A stretch of DNA of 64,000 nucleotides from Rhabditoides inermis (GCA_963966185.1 CAWZYM010000109.1:1-64000), one strand, 5' to 3'; shown: positions 34,850 through 47,319, counted from the first letter of the stretch. Notes: generated by a model not told the origin, from the sequence alone. Made by a program: numbers and translations.

Positions 34850-35590
34850 GCTCTACTCAAGTAGTGAATTTCATTGGATCCCTATGAACCATGGTATATT
34901 CTTTATGTCGGTTACAAGAGACAGATAAATATAATACTTATATTTCTTGATTTTCAGATTCTAGAAAGTCGAGTGACGTTTCCGACTTCACACAAGCAAT
35001 CGCGTTCGATTGTACCGCCATCGGCAGAATAGCCCTGTGCGACGCGCGTCGCGAGAGGAAAGCGAGAGAGTGTGTATAAGGTAGAGGCACCAGACACGTC
35101 CACACCGTACATGGACGCCCGGATGAGAGTGAATGATGCAACAACGGGCCTTGTCTTATCGGGGGACCAATTATATTGGAATTCAAAATGATGAAAATCA
35201 GTCACCACAAACCGCATGTAGACTAAGACAAACAATGCGAACAATACTACATATGTCTCTCATAGATTATGTTTTGAATACTCACGTAAAAATGGAAGTC
35301 AGTACTGAAAGTCAGTAAGTAGTGAACTTCATCGGAGCACTATGAAATATGGTATATTCGAGATGCTCTGAACAAAACATAATTGATAGTAATGATTTCG
35401 TTTCATGAAAAGTTCATTTCAAAAAGTCAGTTCTCTCACTCCTCACTGCCCACATTCCCTTCAAACAGGGACCATAAAATGCCTGTGGGGAGACGGCGAT
35501 GGGAACGCGAGAGAGTGTGTAAAGAGAGAGACACCAGAAACGTCCACCAAAATCCCGGACGTCCATGGACGTCCATGGACAGGGATCACC
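34850..35590 (+). pseudogene. Diverged tandem duplication of an exon-intron segment
   Basis: AAGTAGTGAATTTCATTGGA near 34858 returns as AAGTAGTGAACTTCATCGGA near 35316. GCGAGAGAGTGTGTATAAGG near 35060 returns as GCGAGAGAGTGTGTAAAGAG near 35508. Both are followed by CACCAGA(C/A)ACGTCCAC and, soon after, CATGGACG. The second copy keeps an open frame to 35593 (NARECVKRETPETSTKI); the first has a stop. They are probably remnants of a duplicated exon of an unknown gene. Confidence 0.4.
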
Positions 35591-36101
35591 TAACTCGAGC
35601 TGTACTGTACTTCTTTTCCCGTTCTCTTCCCTATTCCATATTTTCTCTTTCATTTGTACTTTCATCATAATCAACAAACACAGTTTATACGTATCGTGTC
35701 TATCGTGATTTTGAAACGTAGTTCATTGCAGCATATATTTCTTAACACATATCTATCAGATAACAATAAAAAGGTAAGTATTAAAACTGAATCACAGATC
35801 AACGTAAGTACTTATTTCGCATATATAAAGAGATTGAGAAAGGGAGAGATAGACCGAGACGTGGGAACACAGAGAGAGGTATGGGACAAAGATAAACTTG
35901 TGCTATATCCTATTGGATATATCACTCTATCACAATGGATAAATTACTTCATCCTGTCGAAAAAAGTGGCCAAACTAATTTACAAATTTGTATAAAGTGA
36001 TCAAACTCAAACTGTTCACATTAAAAAATCGGGTAAAACAAAAAAAAATGATGTACACACTATTCAACAAAGTGTATACACAAGTGACTTTTTGATTGCA
36101 G

Positions 36102-36428
36102 ATATGGACGTGCTAAATAAGGTGAAGAAGATGATGGAGAGATGGAATCCAACTGCCGCTTACATCCTGACCCTTTTGGAACTTCTCGAAATGTGTGCGA
36201 TCGATGGATGTGAGAAGACCATCAGACTCGGCATAAGAACGGGTGGAATCGAGACAGTGTTAAAAAATCGATAAGCGTTGTCTTGATCTGATAGAAGACA
36301 TCGCCGTTCAAACCGGTGCTTCCAACTTCACCCAACTTCAAAGTCGAGCTGCCATTCTTCACGTTCATTTTCTGAAATGTTTCTGGAATACAGTTGCATT
36401 ATTGCAAGACGATGATTGGAGTCATTGA
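36102..36428 (+). pseudogene. Unknown gene exon broken by a frameshift at an A-run
   Basis: After a TTTTGATTGCAG acceptor a frame runs from MDVLNKVKKMMERWNPTAAY to a stop at 36272-36274. One base shift at the A6 run at about 36261-36266 restores a second open stretch of about 50 codons (DLIEDIAVQTGASNFTQL and onward) to a stop at 36426. Both halves have gene-like composition. The shift may be a pseudogene mutation or a sequencing error in the homopolymer. No family recognised. Confidence 0.5.
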
Positions 36429-36594
36429 GTGAGTTTTTTTGAATCTAATAAACAACCCGATATCATTAGGTTTCATAGTTATGATATTGCATTATCTATG
36501 AATTGTGTCATTTTTCCGAACGTATTTTATCAGAAACTGTGAAGCAATTTTCGACTTCATACTATACTATAAAGATATTTTAATCTAGCGCTCC

Positions 36595-36632
36595 GGCGCG
36601 CTGTCGCGCGCCTCCGCGCTAGATCATGAAAA
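36595..36632. repeat. GC-rich palindrome bounded by CTAG
   Basis: CTAGCGCTCCGGCGCGC and its near reverse complement GCGCGCCTCCGCGCTAG face each other across a short loop. It stands at the left edge of the accessory-repeat block. Confidence 0.7.
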
Positions 36633-36642
36633 TAGGAAGAAT

Positions 36643-39600
36643 AGAATAGAATCTCATAGAATAAAATAGAAACTCAAGTTTTTGTTATGATCAATAATAC
36701 TGTGTGTGTGTTTTTTTTTACAATTTCATAACATTTTGAGTGAAACTGGTTATTAAAGTAGAAAAGATTAGTCGATTGATGTATTGATTGCACTGATAAT
36801 GTGGTCTAGAGGCGATGCAATAATAATAATAATACCTGGTCTGCAAGTGCTTTGGTTAGCTGCCGCGTACCTCCGTTGTACAAGTCAATAGATCTATGTA
36901 TATTTTTGAATTTGAATGTCCTCGCGTATATGTACAGAAAGAGCACCCGCACAGTGCCGCGGCTCCCGCTATCAATATCTATGAATACATAGATCAATGA
37001 TAATCATTATACACTTTTTTCTGAACTGTACTTTCCTTTGCTCATAAAAACTCTCTCTCTCTCATCTCCTCTCTCTCTCTCTCTTTCGCTCTCTCTCTTT
37101 TTTTCTCTTTCTTTCTCTCTCTCTTTCTCCTCGTATTTCTTTTAGTTTTAATGCTACGAAAACAGAGCTTTGCTACTGCAACCTCTTGCCCTCTTTTATT
37201 ATCGCATTCTCTCTCTCTCTTTCTCTCTCTCTGTCTCTCTCTATCTCTCCCTTCCCTTTTTTATCTAACTCTTCTTTTTTTCCCATCTTCCTCTTTTTCC
37301 ACTGCCTTTCTCTGTATATATCTATATGCTTCTCTCTAACTTTTCCTCTCTCCCTCTCTCTCTCTCCGTTCTTTATCAATGCATTTTTAGAGATTGAAGT
37401 AAAACTTTTGCTTGGACATGGAGCTTCCGCTGCCGGACAGCGAGATTTTCATGGTTTTTCAAACTAATAATCAAAGCAAAATTGAGAACTATCACAACGT
37501 GGACTACAGCCGAGAAGTAAACTCAACTATCTGCAAAGTTTCATACAAATTGGTTCAGTATGAATCAAGTCATGAACGCGGAACTAATCAAAATCGCAAA
37601 AGAAACGCGAAGGCGCGCGCAACTTTTGATAATTTGACAATATGTTTCTCACACCGTAACCAACAACGCTGAATTTTGCAAGTACGCACTATTTGTTGAA
37701 ACTATTTGTTGAACGTATTTACGGAAAATGAAGCGGAGATGTTTCTTAGATGAGAAACGTTCGCTGCGAACAGCTACAAAATCTTTTTTTTGTGGTTTTT
37801 CTTCGAAATATAGGAATGAGTGTAGTTGGAGAGTAATCACGAAGTGTAATGCGTCCTGAAGTAATATGTAAACTTTTTGAAAAGTTGCAAATCGGTTCAG
37901 TAGAAACGGAGATATGCACGCGGACACACAAGAAAAAGTGCAAAAGTGACCATTTTTGGTGGTATTTCGACCATACATAGAGGTAATGAAAGCAAAATTG
38001 AGAACTGTCACAAATTGGACTGCATCAGAAAACGTGAACTCAACTATCTTATGAGTTTCATGCAAACTGGTTCTGTATGAATCGAGTTAAGACCGCGGAA
38101 ATACTAAAAATCGCAAAAGTGAGGCGAGAGCGCGCGCGCGGCTCTTATAGAATAGAATCTCATAGAATAAAATAGAAACTCAAGTTTTTGTTATGATCAA
38201 TAATACTGTGTGTGTGTTTTTTTTTACAATTTCATAACATTTTGAGTGAAACTGGTTATTAAAGTAGAAAAGATTAGTCGATTGATGTATTGATTGCACT
38301 GATAATGTGGTCTAGAGGCGATGCAATAATAATAATAATACCTGGTCTGCAAGTGCTTTGGTTAGCTGCCGCGTACCTCCGTTGTACAAGTCAATAGATC
38401 TATGTATATTTTTGAATTTGAATGTCCTCGCGTATATGTACAGAAAGAGCACCCGCACAGTGCCGCGGCTCCCGCTATCAATATCTATGAATACATAGAT
38501 CAATGATAATCATTATACACTTTTTTCTGAACTGTACTTTCCTTTGCTCATAAAAACTCTCTCTCTCTCATCTCCTCTCTCTCTCTCTCTTTCGCTCTCT
38601 CTCTTTTTTTCTCTTTCTTTCTCTCTCTCTTTCTCCTCGTATTTCTTTTAGTTTTAATGCTACGAAAACAGAGCTTTGCTACTGCAACCTCTTGCCCTCT
38701 TTTATTATCGCATTCTCTCTCTCTCTTTCTCTCTCTCTGTCTCTCTCTATCTCTCCCTTCCCTTTTTTATCTAACTCTTCTTTTTTCCCATCTTCCTCTT
38801 TTTCCACTGCCTTTCTCTGTATATATCTATATGCTTCTCTCTAACTTTTCCTCTCTCCCTCTCTCTCTCTCCGTTCTTTATCAATGCATTTTTAGAGATT
38901 GAAGTAAAACTTTTGCTTGGACATGGAGCTTCCGCTGCCGGACAGCGAGATTTTCATGGTTTTTCAAACTAATAATCAAAGCAAAATTGAGAACTATCAC
39001 AACGTGGACTACAGCCGAGAAGTAAACTCAACTATCTGCAAAGTTTCATACAAATTGGTTCAGTATGAATCAAGTCATGAACGCGGAACTAATCAAAATC
39101 GCAAAAGAAACGCGAAGGCGCGCGCAACTTTTGATAATTTGACAATATGTTTCTCACACCGTAACCAACAACGCTGAATTTTGCAAGTACGCACTATTTG
39201 TTGAAACTATTTGTTGAACGTATTTACGGAAAATGAAGCGGAGATGTTTCTTAGATGAGAAACGTTCGCTGCGAACAGCTACAAAATCTTTTTTTTTGTG
39301 GTTTTTCTTCGAAATATAGGAATGAGTGTAGTTGGAGAGTAATCACGAAGTGTAATGCGTCCTGAAGTAATATGTAAACTTTTTGAAAAGTTGCAAATCG
39401 GTTCAGTAGAAACGGAGATATGCACGCGGACACACAAGAAAAAGTGCAAAAGTGACCATTTTTGGTGGTATTTCGACCATACATAGAGGTAATGAAAGCA
39501 AAATTGAGAACTGTCACAAATTGGACTGCATCAGAAAACGTGAACTCAACTATCTTATGAGTTTCATGCAAACTGGTTCTGTATGAATCGAGTTAAGACC

Positions 39601-39654
39601 GCGGAAATACTAAAAATCGCAAAAGTGAGGCGAGAGCGCGCGCGCGGCTCTTGC
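36643..39654 (+). repeat. 1,506-bp tandem duplication, two copies
   Basis: 36643-38148 is repeated at 38149-39654 with only single-base indels in T-runs. Each copy holds CT tracts, a phrase GTTTCATACAAATTGGTTCA near its end, and lesser internal repeats of that phrase. The second copy continues past 39654 into a further diverged repeat of the same internal module. The junction GCTCTTATAGAATAGAATC lies at 38148. No gene is evident. Confidence 0.93.
37040..37385 (+). repeat. CT-rich tracts within the duplication
   Basis: Polypyrimidine tracts at about 37053-37135 and 37206-37375, repeated at about 38560-38640 and 38712-38875. Confidence 0.85.
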
Positions 39655-40182
39655 TAATTTGGCTATATTTTCCTTACACCGTAACCAATGATGATGAAAC
39701 TTGCAGGTTAGTGACAGAACTATTTGTTGAAAGTAAATACAGAACAAGAAGCGAAACTGTTTCTTAGGTAAGAAGCTTTTGCAGCGGACAGCACCGAAAT
39801 CGGCGAATTTTGAGGTTTTTCTACCAAATATAGGCAATGAGTGTAATTGGAGAGTAATCACAAAGTGGACTGCATCCTAAAGTACTATGTAAACTTTTCG
39901 CAAAGTTTGACGCAAATCGGTTCGGTAGAAACGGAGTTATGCCCGCGGACACACAAGAAAAAGTGCAAAAGTGACCATTTTTGGTGGTTTTTCGACCAAA
40001 TATGGACGTAGAGGAGGAGTTGAGAGGTGCCTGAATTTTGTCGTCGTCCTTGGAAGAAAACATAACTTTTTACCAAGTTTCATGTGAATCGGTTGAGTTT
40101 GAAGCTAGTTATGACTCTGGAATGACGGACACCATAGGACATTTTAGTAAAAAAGGCGACTAGCGCGCTTCGCGCGCTAGAA
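39655..40182 (+). repeat. Diverged repeat module ending in a GC-rich hairpin
   Basis: The phrases TCGGTTCGGTAGAAACGGAG and CACACAAGAAAAAGTGCAAA repeat those of the 1,506-bp unit. The end reads GACGGACACCATAGGACATT, then GGCGACTAGCGCGC-TTC-GCGCGCTAG at about 40157-40181. Closely related ends occur at 43676-43785 and 45636-45733, so this looks like the 3' end of a repeat family. Confidence 0.6.
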
Positions 40183-40424
40183 ATATAGGTATAAAATAGA
40201 GGAGAAAATTATCTATCGATTGTTATATAGATTGACTTGATATGTGCTCTGGAAGTGCTATTAGGAGCTGTGCTAGAAGTGCTGTTTTCAGTCTTCCAGT
40301 AGATGACTGATCTTTTTCATTTCCTTTTTTATTTTCAGTAATTTTAAATAATTAGAACGTGTCACAGTCTATCTGGTTGATAGTATCTTCTTGACTGCTT
40401 TCCTGTTATATTTACTATGCTCAT

Positions 40425-42565
40425 AGAAGGCGCTCCGGCACGCTCCGCGGTCATAGCCTATGAGTATTTCACTAATAAAAATAATAATAAAATGATCACT
40501 GATACTGATATGCACTTTCTCCTACTCTTTGATATTTTACTCTCTCGTATGCACATAGAGGGCGCTCCGGCACGCTTCGCGCGCCTCCGCGGTCAAAGTC
40601 GATCAGTAGATCAGTAATTATGATAATTTATTAATCACTGATACTGATATAGAATCTATTCTACTCTCTGAGTAGCTGGTTGATAATTTTTGATTCTCGC
40701 GCTTCGAGATGCAGCCGAAGACTATCGGTATATGAGTGATAAATATGTTATAACTAAACTACACTTTTCGTTTCTCCGCTTCTCTCTCTCTCTCTCTCTC
40801 TCGCTCTCTCTCTCTCTTTCTCTCTCTCTCTGTCTCTCTGTCTCTTTCTGTCTCTTTCTCTCTCTCCTTTGCTCTAGAAGGCGCTCCGGCACGCTTCGCG
40901 CGCCTCCGCGGTCAAAGCCGATCAGTAGATCAGTAATTATAATTATTTATTGATCACTGATACTGATATGCATTTTCTCCTACTCTTTGATAAGTTACTC
41001 TCTCGTATGCACATAGAAAGCGCTCCGGCACGCTCCGCGCGCCTCCGCGGTCAAAATCGATTAGTAGATCAGTAATACTAAGACTATATTGATCACTGCT
41101 ACTGATATGCATTTTCTCCGACTCTCTGATCTTTTACTTTCTCGTATACACATAGAAAGCGCTCCTGCACGCTCCGCCCCCCTCCGCGGTCAAAGTCGAT
41201 CAGTAGATCAGTAATAATAAGACTATATTGATCACTGCTACTGATATGCATTTTCTCCGACTCTCTGATCTTTTACTTTCTCGTATGCACAAAGAAAGCG
41301 CTCCGGCACGCTCCGCGCGCCTCCGCGGTCAAAGTCGATCAGTAGATCAGTAATAATAAGACTATATTGATCACTGCTACTGATATGCATTTTCTCCGAC
41401 TCTCTGATCTTTTACTTTCTCGTATGCACTTAGAAAGCGCTCCGGCACGCTCCGCCCCCCTCCGCGGTCAAAGTCGATCAGTAGATCAGTAATAATAAGA
41501 CTATATTGATCACTGCTACTGATATGCATTTTCTCCGACTCTCTGATCTTTTACTTTCTCGTATGCACAAAGAAAGCGCTCCGGCACGCTCCGCGCGCCT
41601 CCGCGGTCAAAGTCGATCAGTAGATCAGTAATAATAAGACTATATTGATCACTGCTACTGATATGCATTTTCTCCGACTCTCTGATCTTTTACTTTCTCG
41701 TATGCACTTAGAAAGCGCTCCGGCACGCTCCGCGCGCCTCCGCGGTCAAAGTCGATCAGTAGATCAGTAATAATAAGACTATATTGATCACTGCTACTGA
41801 TATGCATTTTCTCCGACTCTCTGATCTTTTACTTTCTCGTATGCACAAAGAAAGCGCTCCGGCACGCTCCGCGCGCCTCCGCGGTCAAAGTCGATCAGTA
41901 GATCAGTAATAATAAGACTATATTGATCACTGCTACTGATATGCATTTTCTCCGACTCTCTGATCTTTTACTTTCTCGTATGCACTTAGCAAGCGCTCCG
42001 GCACGCTCCGCGGTCAAAGTCGATCAGTAGATCAGTAATAATAAGACTATATTGATCACTGCTACTGATATGCATTTTCTCCGACTCTCTGATCTTTTAC
42101 TTTCTCGTATGCACTTAGATAGCGCTCCGGCACGCTCCGCGCGCCTCCGCGGTCAAAGTCGATCAGTAGATCAGTAATACTAAGACTATATTGATCACTG
42201 CTACTGATATGCATTTTCTCTAACTCTTTTATCTTTCACTCTCTCGTATGCACATAGAAAGCGCTCCGGCACGCTCCGCGCGCCTCCGCGGTCAAAGTCG
42301 ATCAGTAGATCAGTAATATATAATAAAACATTGATCACTGCTACTGATATGCGTTTTCTCCATTTCTCTTATCTTTTACTTTCTCGTATGCACATAGAAA
42401 GCGCTCCGGCACGCTTCGCGCGCCTCCGCCGTCAAAACCGATCAGTATATCAGTAATTATAATAATATACTGATCACTGATACTGATATGCCTTCTCTCC
42501 TACTCTCTGATCTTTTACTCTCTCGTATGCACTCAGAATGCGTTCCGGCACACTCCGCTCCGCGG
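40425..42565 (+). repeat. 139-bp satellite, about 15 monomers
   Basis: Each monomer begins with a GC-rich block (GCGCTCCGGCACGCTCCGCG, CGCCTCCGCGGTCAAAG) and then has TCGATCAGTAGATCAGTAAT, GATCACTGCTACTGATATGC and a CT-rich end with CTCGTATGCAC. The core (about 41020-42130) is regular at 139 bp; the edges are diverged. One monomer (near 41996) lacks part of the GC block. The first two monomers are separated by a CT-rich tract at 40781-40870. Confidence 0.93.
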
Positions 42566-42654
42566 TAAAAGCCTATCAGTAGCTGGTTGACAATTTTTAT
42601 TTATTAGAGATACAAATATAATTTATAGTTATCACTGGTCTCATATTATAAAAT

Positions 42655-42715
<61 letters not shown>

Positions 42716-42731
42716 GAGAGACGAAAGAAAT

Positions 42732-42771
<40 letters not shown>

Positions 42772-42860
42772 GAGAGAGAGAGAGAGATATAAGAAAGAGA
42801 GAGAGAGAGAGAAAGAGAGAGAGACGAAAAAAGAGGGATGAGAAAAAGAGAGGGATGAGA
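42655..42860 (+). repeat. GA-rich tract
   Basis: About 200 bases of GAGAGA with GAAA and GACA interruptions, directly after the satellite. Confidence 0.95.
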
Positions 42861-43690
42861 AAAGAAGGTTACATAGTATTTCGCCTCGCCTCACTTCCTG
42901 ATTGAATATAGAATGTCGTTAGTGCATACAGTTATATTTGTATTGTATTTGCTCAGAATATAGACTTTGCACAGTTTGTGGAGTGTGGTGAGCTGTTTCG
43001 TAGTGCATGGTGCTGTTCTCGCTCATTTGCACAATTTACTGTTTCTTTCTCTAACAGCAGACAGACTGGCAGCTGGCGCACTCTCACCTCGCCACACTCT
43101 CTCGTCGCGGGGCAATAAAACGACGTCGATTAGAGGAATTTAATTGATAGCGAGCGTCAGAGGTCACAAAAAGATGCAAATTTTGGTAGAAGTGTAGTGG
43201 CCACCTATTTGCATGTTGTAGTAAAGGGAGACCTTACACGGTTGCCTAGTTTTCTTGAACAGCCCGCGACAACTGTTTGGTGTCGCCTCGCCTCGACTAA
43301 ATCACTTCGTGAAAGGAAACCAGGAGGATTTATAAAAAGATTACGGGCAGATTTGTAGGTGAGGGAGTGTAGAGGAGTGACGTCGAAACCGTTTCTCGAT
43401 AGCTGAAGTCTGCGATCCGCAGTACTCGTTCTTGTAAGGTCTACTCGCCGCACCCGATTCGCCAGTGACCCGTCTCTTCATCTGACACACTATTTCGCTG
43501 CTTTTCTGTCTGACTCTCTCCGATTACGCGCTATTTCGTCGGACATTCTGGAGCTTATAGCTCCGCGGATATGAGAGATAACGAGCTGAAAATTGGAATC
43601 CTGCATCTCGGGACCGAGACCATCGGATCGATGTCACGTTTGGCTAGATAGGAGTAGTGGCTGGCGCGGTAGAGCGATGGACGTACGGAA
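42861..43690. other. No gene recognised
   Basis: Mixed sequence between the GA tract and the CTAG palindrome. Short frames only (for example 82 codons on the minus strand at 43205-43453), without splice-site support or a known motif. Confidence 0.4.
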
Positions 43691-43711
43691 ACCATAGGGC
43701 ATTTTACACTT

Positions 43712-45735
43712 ACAGGCAGACTAGCGGGCCGGAGGCTCGCTTCGCTCGCCTCCGGCCCGCTAGTGGCGGCGGCTTCGCCGCCGCACTGCGCTCCAAGGCT
43801 CGCGCGCCTTCGGCGCGCTCGCCTCTCCGCGTCAAATCATCAAAATTTCAAATCTGAACTCTACTATGGCTCTAGTACACATCAGACATCGAAATCTCAA
43901 TTTTCGGAGTACTATGGCTTTAGTACACATCAAACCTCGAAATCTCAAGTTTTATAATTGTTTACATTTTTGTTTACTTGTTTACCTGTCGTAAACAGTA
44001 CCTTTGAACTCTCCTGCAGGTTTAGTATTAATTAGATATCAAAATAAAGAGATTTGGAATTGTTTACTTTTTTGTTTACTTGTTTACGTAAGTTTGTTAA
44101 CTTGAAATTTTGTATTTATTTACTTGTTACCTGTACCAAGTATGAGTCCACTACCTTGAAAACTAACCGAGTTATACATTTTAGATTATTTCTGAGTAAA
44201 AAGGTGAAATTTTAAATATTAATTAAATTTCAAAAATTATATAGAAATCTAAATTAATTAATGAATAAAGGTGTCACGGTAGTGATAAATAAATAACAAA
44301 ATCCAGTTGTGAACTCTCATCTGAAAGAAAGTTACGGGTCTCTAAGGTGAAATTTGATGTTTATGCTAATTTATCTCAGGTGACAGGTGAGCAACGACAG
44401 GTGTGAGGGTACCTGACAGGTACTCTGGACCTAAGGTGTCATTGGTGAAAGGAATGAGAGAATTAAAAATAGTTTTTCTAAGAAGTTGAAACTTAGATCT
44501 ACTGTATTTTACGTTTTGCATCTTACCTGATTGATCCTGTCAGCGGTCATATGCTCAACTGCAAAAATGAGCCACATTTAGTTGAAAATCGAGGTTTTTT
44601 GAAAAAGTCAAATCCTTCTACAGTGAAGCTAAAAATCTGAATCTCTGTCATTAAATATTAGCTTTTGAGTTATGAATTAAATTGCAAAATGCAGGTCTCA
44701 ACTCTCATATAGTAAGAGATTGTAGTTGATCTAGTGAAACATGAAATATGATTTTTAATTTCAGTAATAGAGTTGAGCATAAATGTTTATGTTAATGGTG
44801 TCATAGAGACTGATTTACCATAAAAATATGAAAAATTAATATTGAATATGAAAGAAGTAATAATCAAAAATATAAAATTTCGACGAAAATTTGAATAATT
44901 ATATTTTAAAAACGGAACGAGTGTTTCACTTGAAATTGAAATGGTGTGAACGGCCAATTGTCTTCTATGTTCAGCAAAAGTTTGAAATTTTAGACTTCAA
45001 AACTAACAAAGATATTCAAGGTTTTTGCGTTTTGCATCTTACGTGATTGATCCTGTCAGAAAATGAAAAATGCTGTAAAACTTTTTTGAACTGTTTTTTC
45101 GAAATGAAACTGTAAAACTGTAAATAACACGCGTGTTTCATGTTACTGTGCAAGTTTCATGAAAAAATATGAAGTTTGAAGGTAGGTTTACATAGAAGTG
45201 AACCGAGTTGTTAGTGAACCCATTTAAGGAAATTAGATAGGAACCTATGCTAATGTGTGTCTGTTAAGAGTGATTAGTTGATTTTAGGTTTGTAGTTTGA
45301 GTGTGAAAAGTTTCTTCAGTATTGAGTTATGTCCTTCTGAAGTTTTGGAAATTCTATATAAACCCATATAAGGAGTTATCGGAATGAGTCCTAGTGACTT
45401 GTGCCTAGTCACTATATTGTGCTAAGTCTAAGTTTGGAGTTTCGGAACTTCATATAGAAACGTGGACTGAGCATTTGGATAAATAGTTTTTTCAGGCTAT
45501 GTCAAGTTGTTAGTAAAGTCATACGGTAAGTAGAGGTGTGTGTGTGAAAATGAAACGATTGCATGCGGTCACCATAAGAATGTTAAGTTTAGTGTATGAG
45601 CTGTGTAGGTGTAATAGTCACAGAGCTACATGGTGTGACCGACAGACACACAAGCACCATAGCAAATTTTATATAGCCCTGCCAGGGCGACTAGCGGGGC
45701 GCGCGCTCGCTTCGCTCGCTCGCGCCCCGCTAGAT
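43712..45735 (+). repeat. Long AT-rich repeat bounded by GC-rich CTAG palindromes
   Basis: The left palindrome at 43722-43763 (CTAGCGGGCCGGAGGC ... GCCTCCGGCCCGCTAG) is followed by further GC hairpins and GCGCTCGCCTCTCCGCGTCA. The body (43840-45640) is AT-rich with phrases such as GTTTACTTGTTTAC repeated. The right end has CACCATAGCAAATTTTATAT and the palindrome at about 45690-45733. The first half recurs, diverged, at 63528-64000 in the same direction. There is no coding sequence. It is an interspersed element, probably non-autonomous; Helitron-like ends (hairpin plus CTAG) are only a suggestion. Confidence 0.6.
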
Positions 45736-45924
45736 GTACAGGTGAAATCAGAATTTGACTGAGAGAATGTTGCTCCACGAAAATAAACTCATAGTTTTAA
45801 CGGTTGTCGCACGAATGTACAAATGTTATTTGTAGTTATCAGAATGTTTTCAGTGAAGTATATCTTGTTTACTATATCGTTTACTACTGTACATAACTAG
45901 TAAACATCATCAATCAACAGTTCT

Positions 45925-46027
<103 letters not shown>

Positions 46028-46204
46028 TCGCTGTTTTTTTTCAGTTGCACTCACATAACAACACATGTGACATGGGTATGACAATCATTATGTGAGTATG
46101 TGATAAGGGCTATACCGGAGGGCACAAAGGTGACGGAGCAGTCTATTCGCGCGGGAACACAATGTCATAAAAGGCAGTTGTGTCAACGAAGAGATCATTT
46201 CACA

Positions 46205-46697
46205 ATGGCATCTCACATTATTCTGTTCCTTCTCTCTCTCCTCGTCACGATGTGCTGTGCGCATCCGATCCGTCTTGATTCGACGCGTCATCTCCCCGGT
46301 GATATCTCTTTTCACCCTGAAATCGCCACTTCTCTCCCCTGGCCCACCCCTTCCATCCCCTGGTACGCCACTGGACAGTTCCAAGCCGCCCTCTCTGCTC
46401 TCGGGGTATTCTTTATCCTCTGTTCCTGCTGCATCGGAATGTACAAGTGTTACTCAAGGAACCAGGTTAGATATATGATGTTACGATATGATCAAAATCA
46501 AGCTATAAGTAATGTAATAAATTTTTTAGGTCGCCCGCGGAGTGTCGGATGCTGTGCGCCGTGGCGTGCGAGCAGAACTGCAGATGTTCGCGGAGAAGCA
46601 CAACGACTCTCTCTTCAAGGGACACAGGGACGTCGGCTGTCAGACGGATGATGCCCCGTCCCCTTCCCTGCTTCTCTCTCTTTCTCCCATTCCTTAA
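46205..46697 (+). CDS. Small secreted or single-pass membrane protein
   Basis: Two exons, 46205-46465 and 46530-46697, joined in phase 0 across a 64-nt intron (GTTAG ... TTTTTTAG), give 142 residues. The N-terminus (MASHIILFLLSLLVTMCCAH) is a clear signal peptide. Residues 15-60 are rich in Pro, Ser and His. Residues 60-82 (QAALSALGVFFILCSCCIGM) form a membrane segment, followed by a basic cytosolic tail with CQTDDAPSPS near the end. The layout is type I. No family recognised. An ATG at 46100 is open to the same frame but would put the signal peptide inside, so 46205 is preferred. The gene ends tail to tail with the Helitron-like gene. Confidence 0.65.
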
Positions 46698-47319
46698 TGT
46701 CATGGCCAGGACACATTCTTGTCTATGTATATATGTATCGTTATTGTACATATTGTTTTTGAAGTTATAGTGTATTTGTGTAGAATATTGTTCACCAATG
46801 AATATAATTGTTAATCACAACCATGCCTCGTAACTTGAACTGTCGAAATGTATTCATACAAAAATCGCAATCAAATTCCATTGGTACGAATTATACGGTA
46901 GTACAGTATGGTTGGCCGACGTTCAGTTGTAGGCAAAGATAAGACGTGACTGTGCATCTTCGTGAGTTAGAGTGTTTTTGGCAAGCAAGCAGTGGTCACA
47001 CTGTGTATTGTTGATATGTAAATGAAAACAGTGACATAATAATAATTGTAGAAACATTATTTCAAATAAAAATCGTACAGTTACCGATAGTAAAGTGAAC
47101 AATGTAAAACAGAAGAAAACAAACTAGTTAGAAACTCAGAAATTGATTTATCTGTCTGGAAATCATTGAAATGCGGTAAAAACAATCGATGCCATCAATA
47201 CATTCACAATTCAGTCATTAACAATTTCAATGATACACAAATAATTTCAATGACAAACTAACTCAATACTTCATAATTCAATCACTTACAACAATTACTG
47301 GTATGTACATATATTCGTT
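46698..47319. other. Tail-to-tail intergenic region
   Basis: AT-rich, with no open frame of interest. At 46893-46960 lies a stretch (ACGGTAGTACAGTATGGTTG and onward) that resembles 61548-61612 and 61696-61760 on the other side of the Helitron-like gene, in the same direction. Confidence 0.5.

Noticed and set aside
40425..42565. CRISPR-like array
   Set aside because: The 139-bp period consists of a whole repeated monomer with no variable spacers, and the genome is eukaryotic.
46100..46651. 183-codon frame starting at 46100 as the membrane-protein gene
   Set aside because: It places the clear signal peptide 35 residues inside and reads through an intron with good GTTAG/TTTTTTAG borders. The spliced version from 46205 is simpler.
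47126..47140. CTAG near 47131 as the Helitron 3' end of the fusion gene
   Set aside because: It is followed by T on the minus strand as required, but there is no GC-rich hairpin within 10-15 nt inside it. No matching 5' TC end was fixed near 61200-62400.
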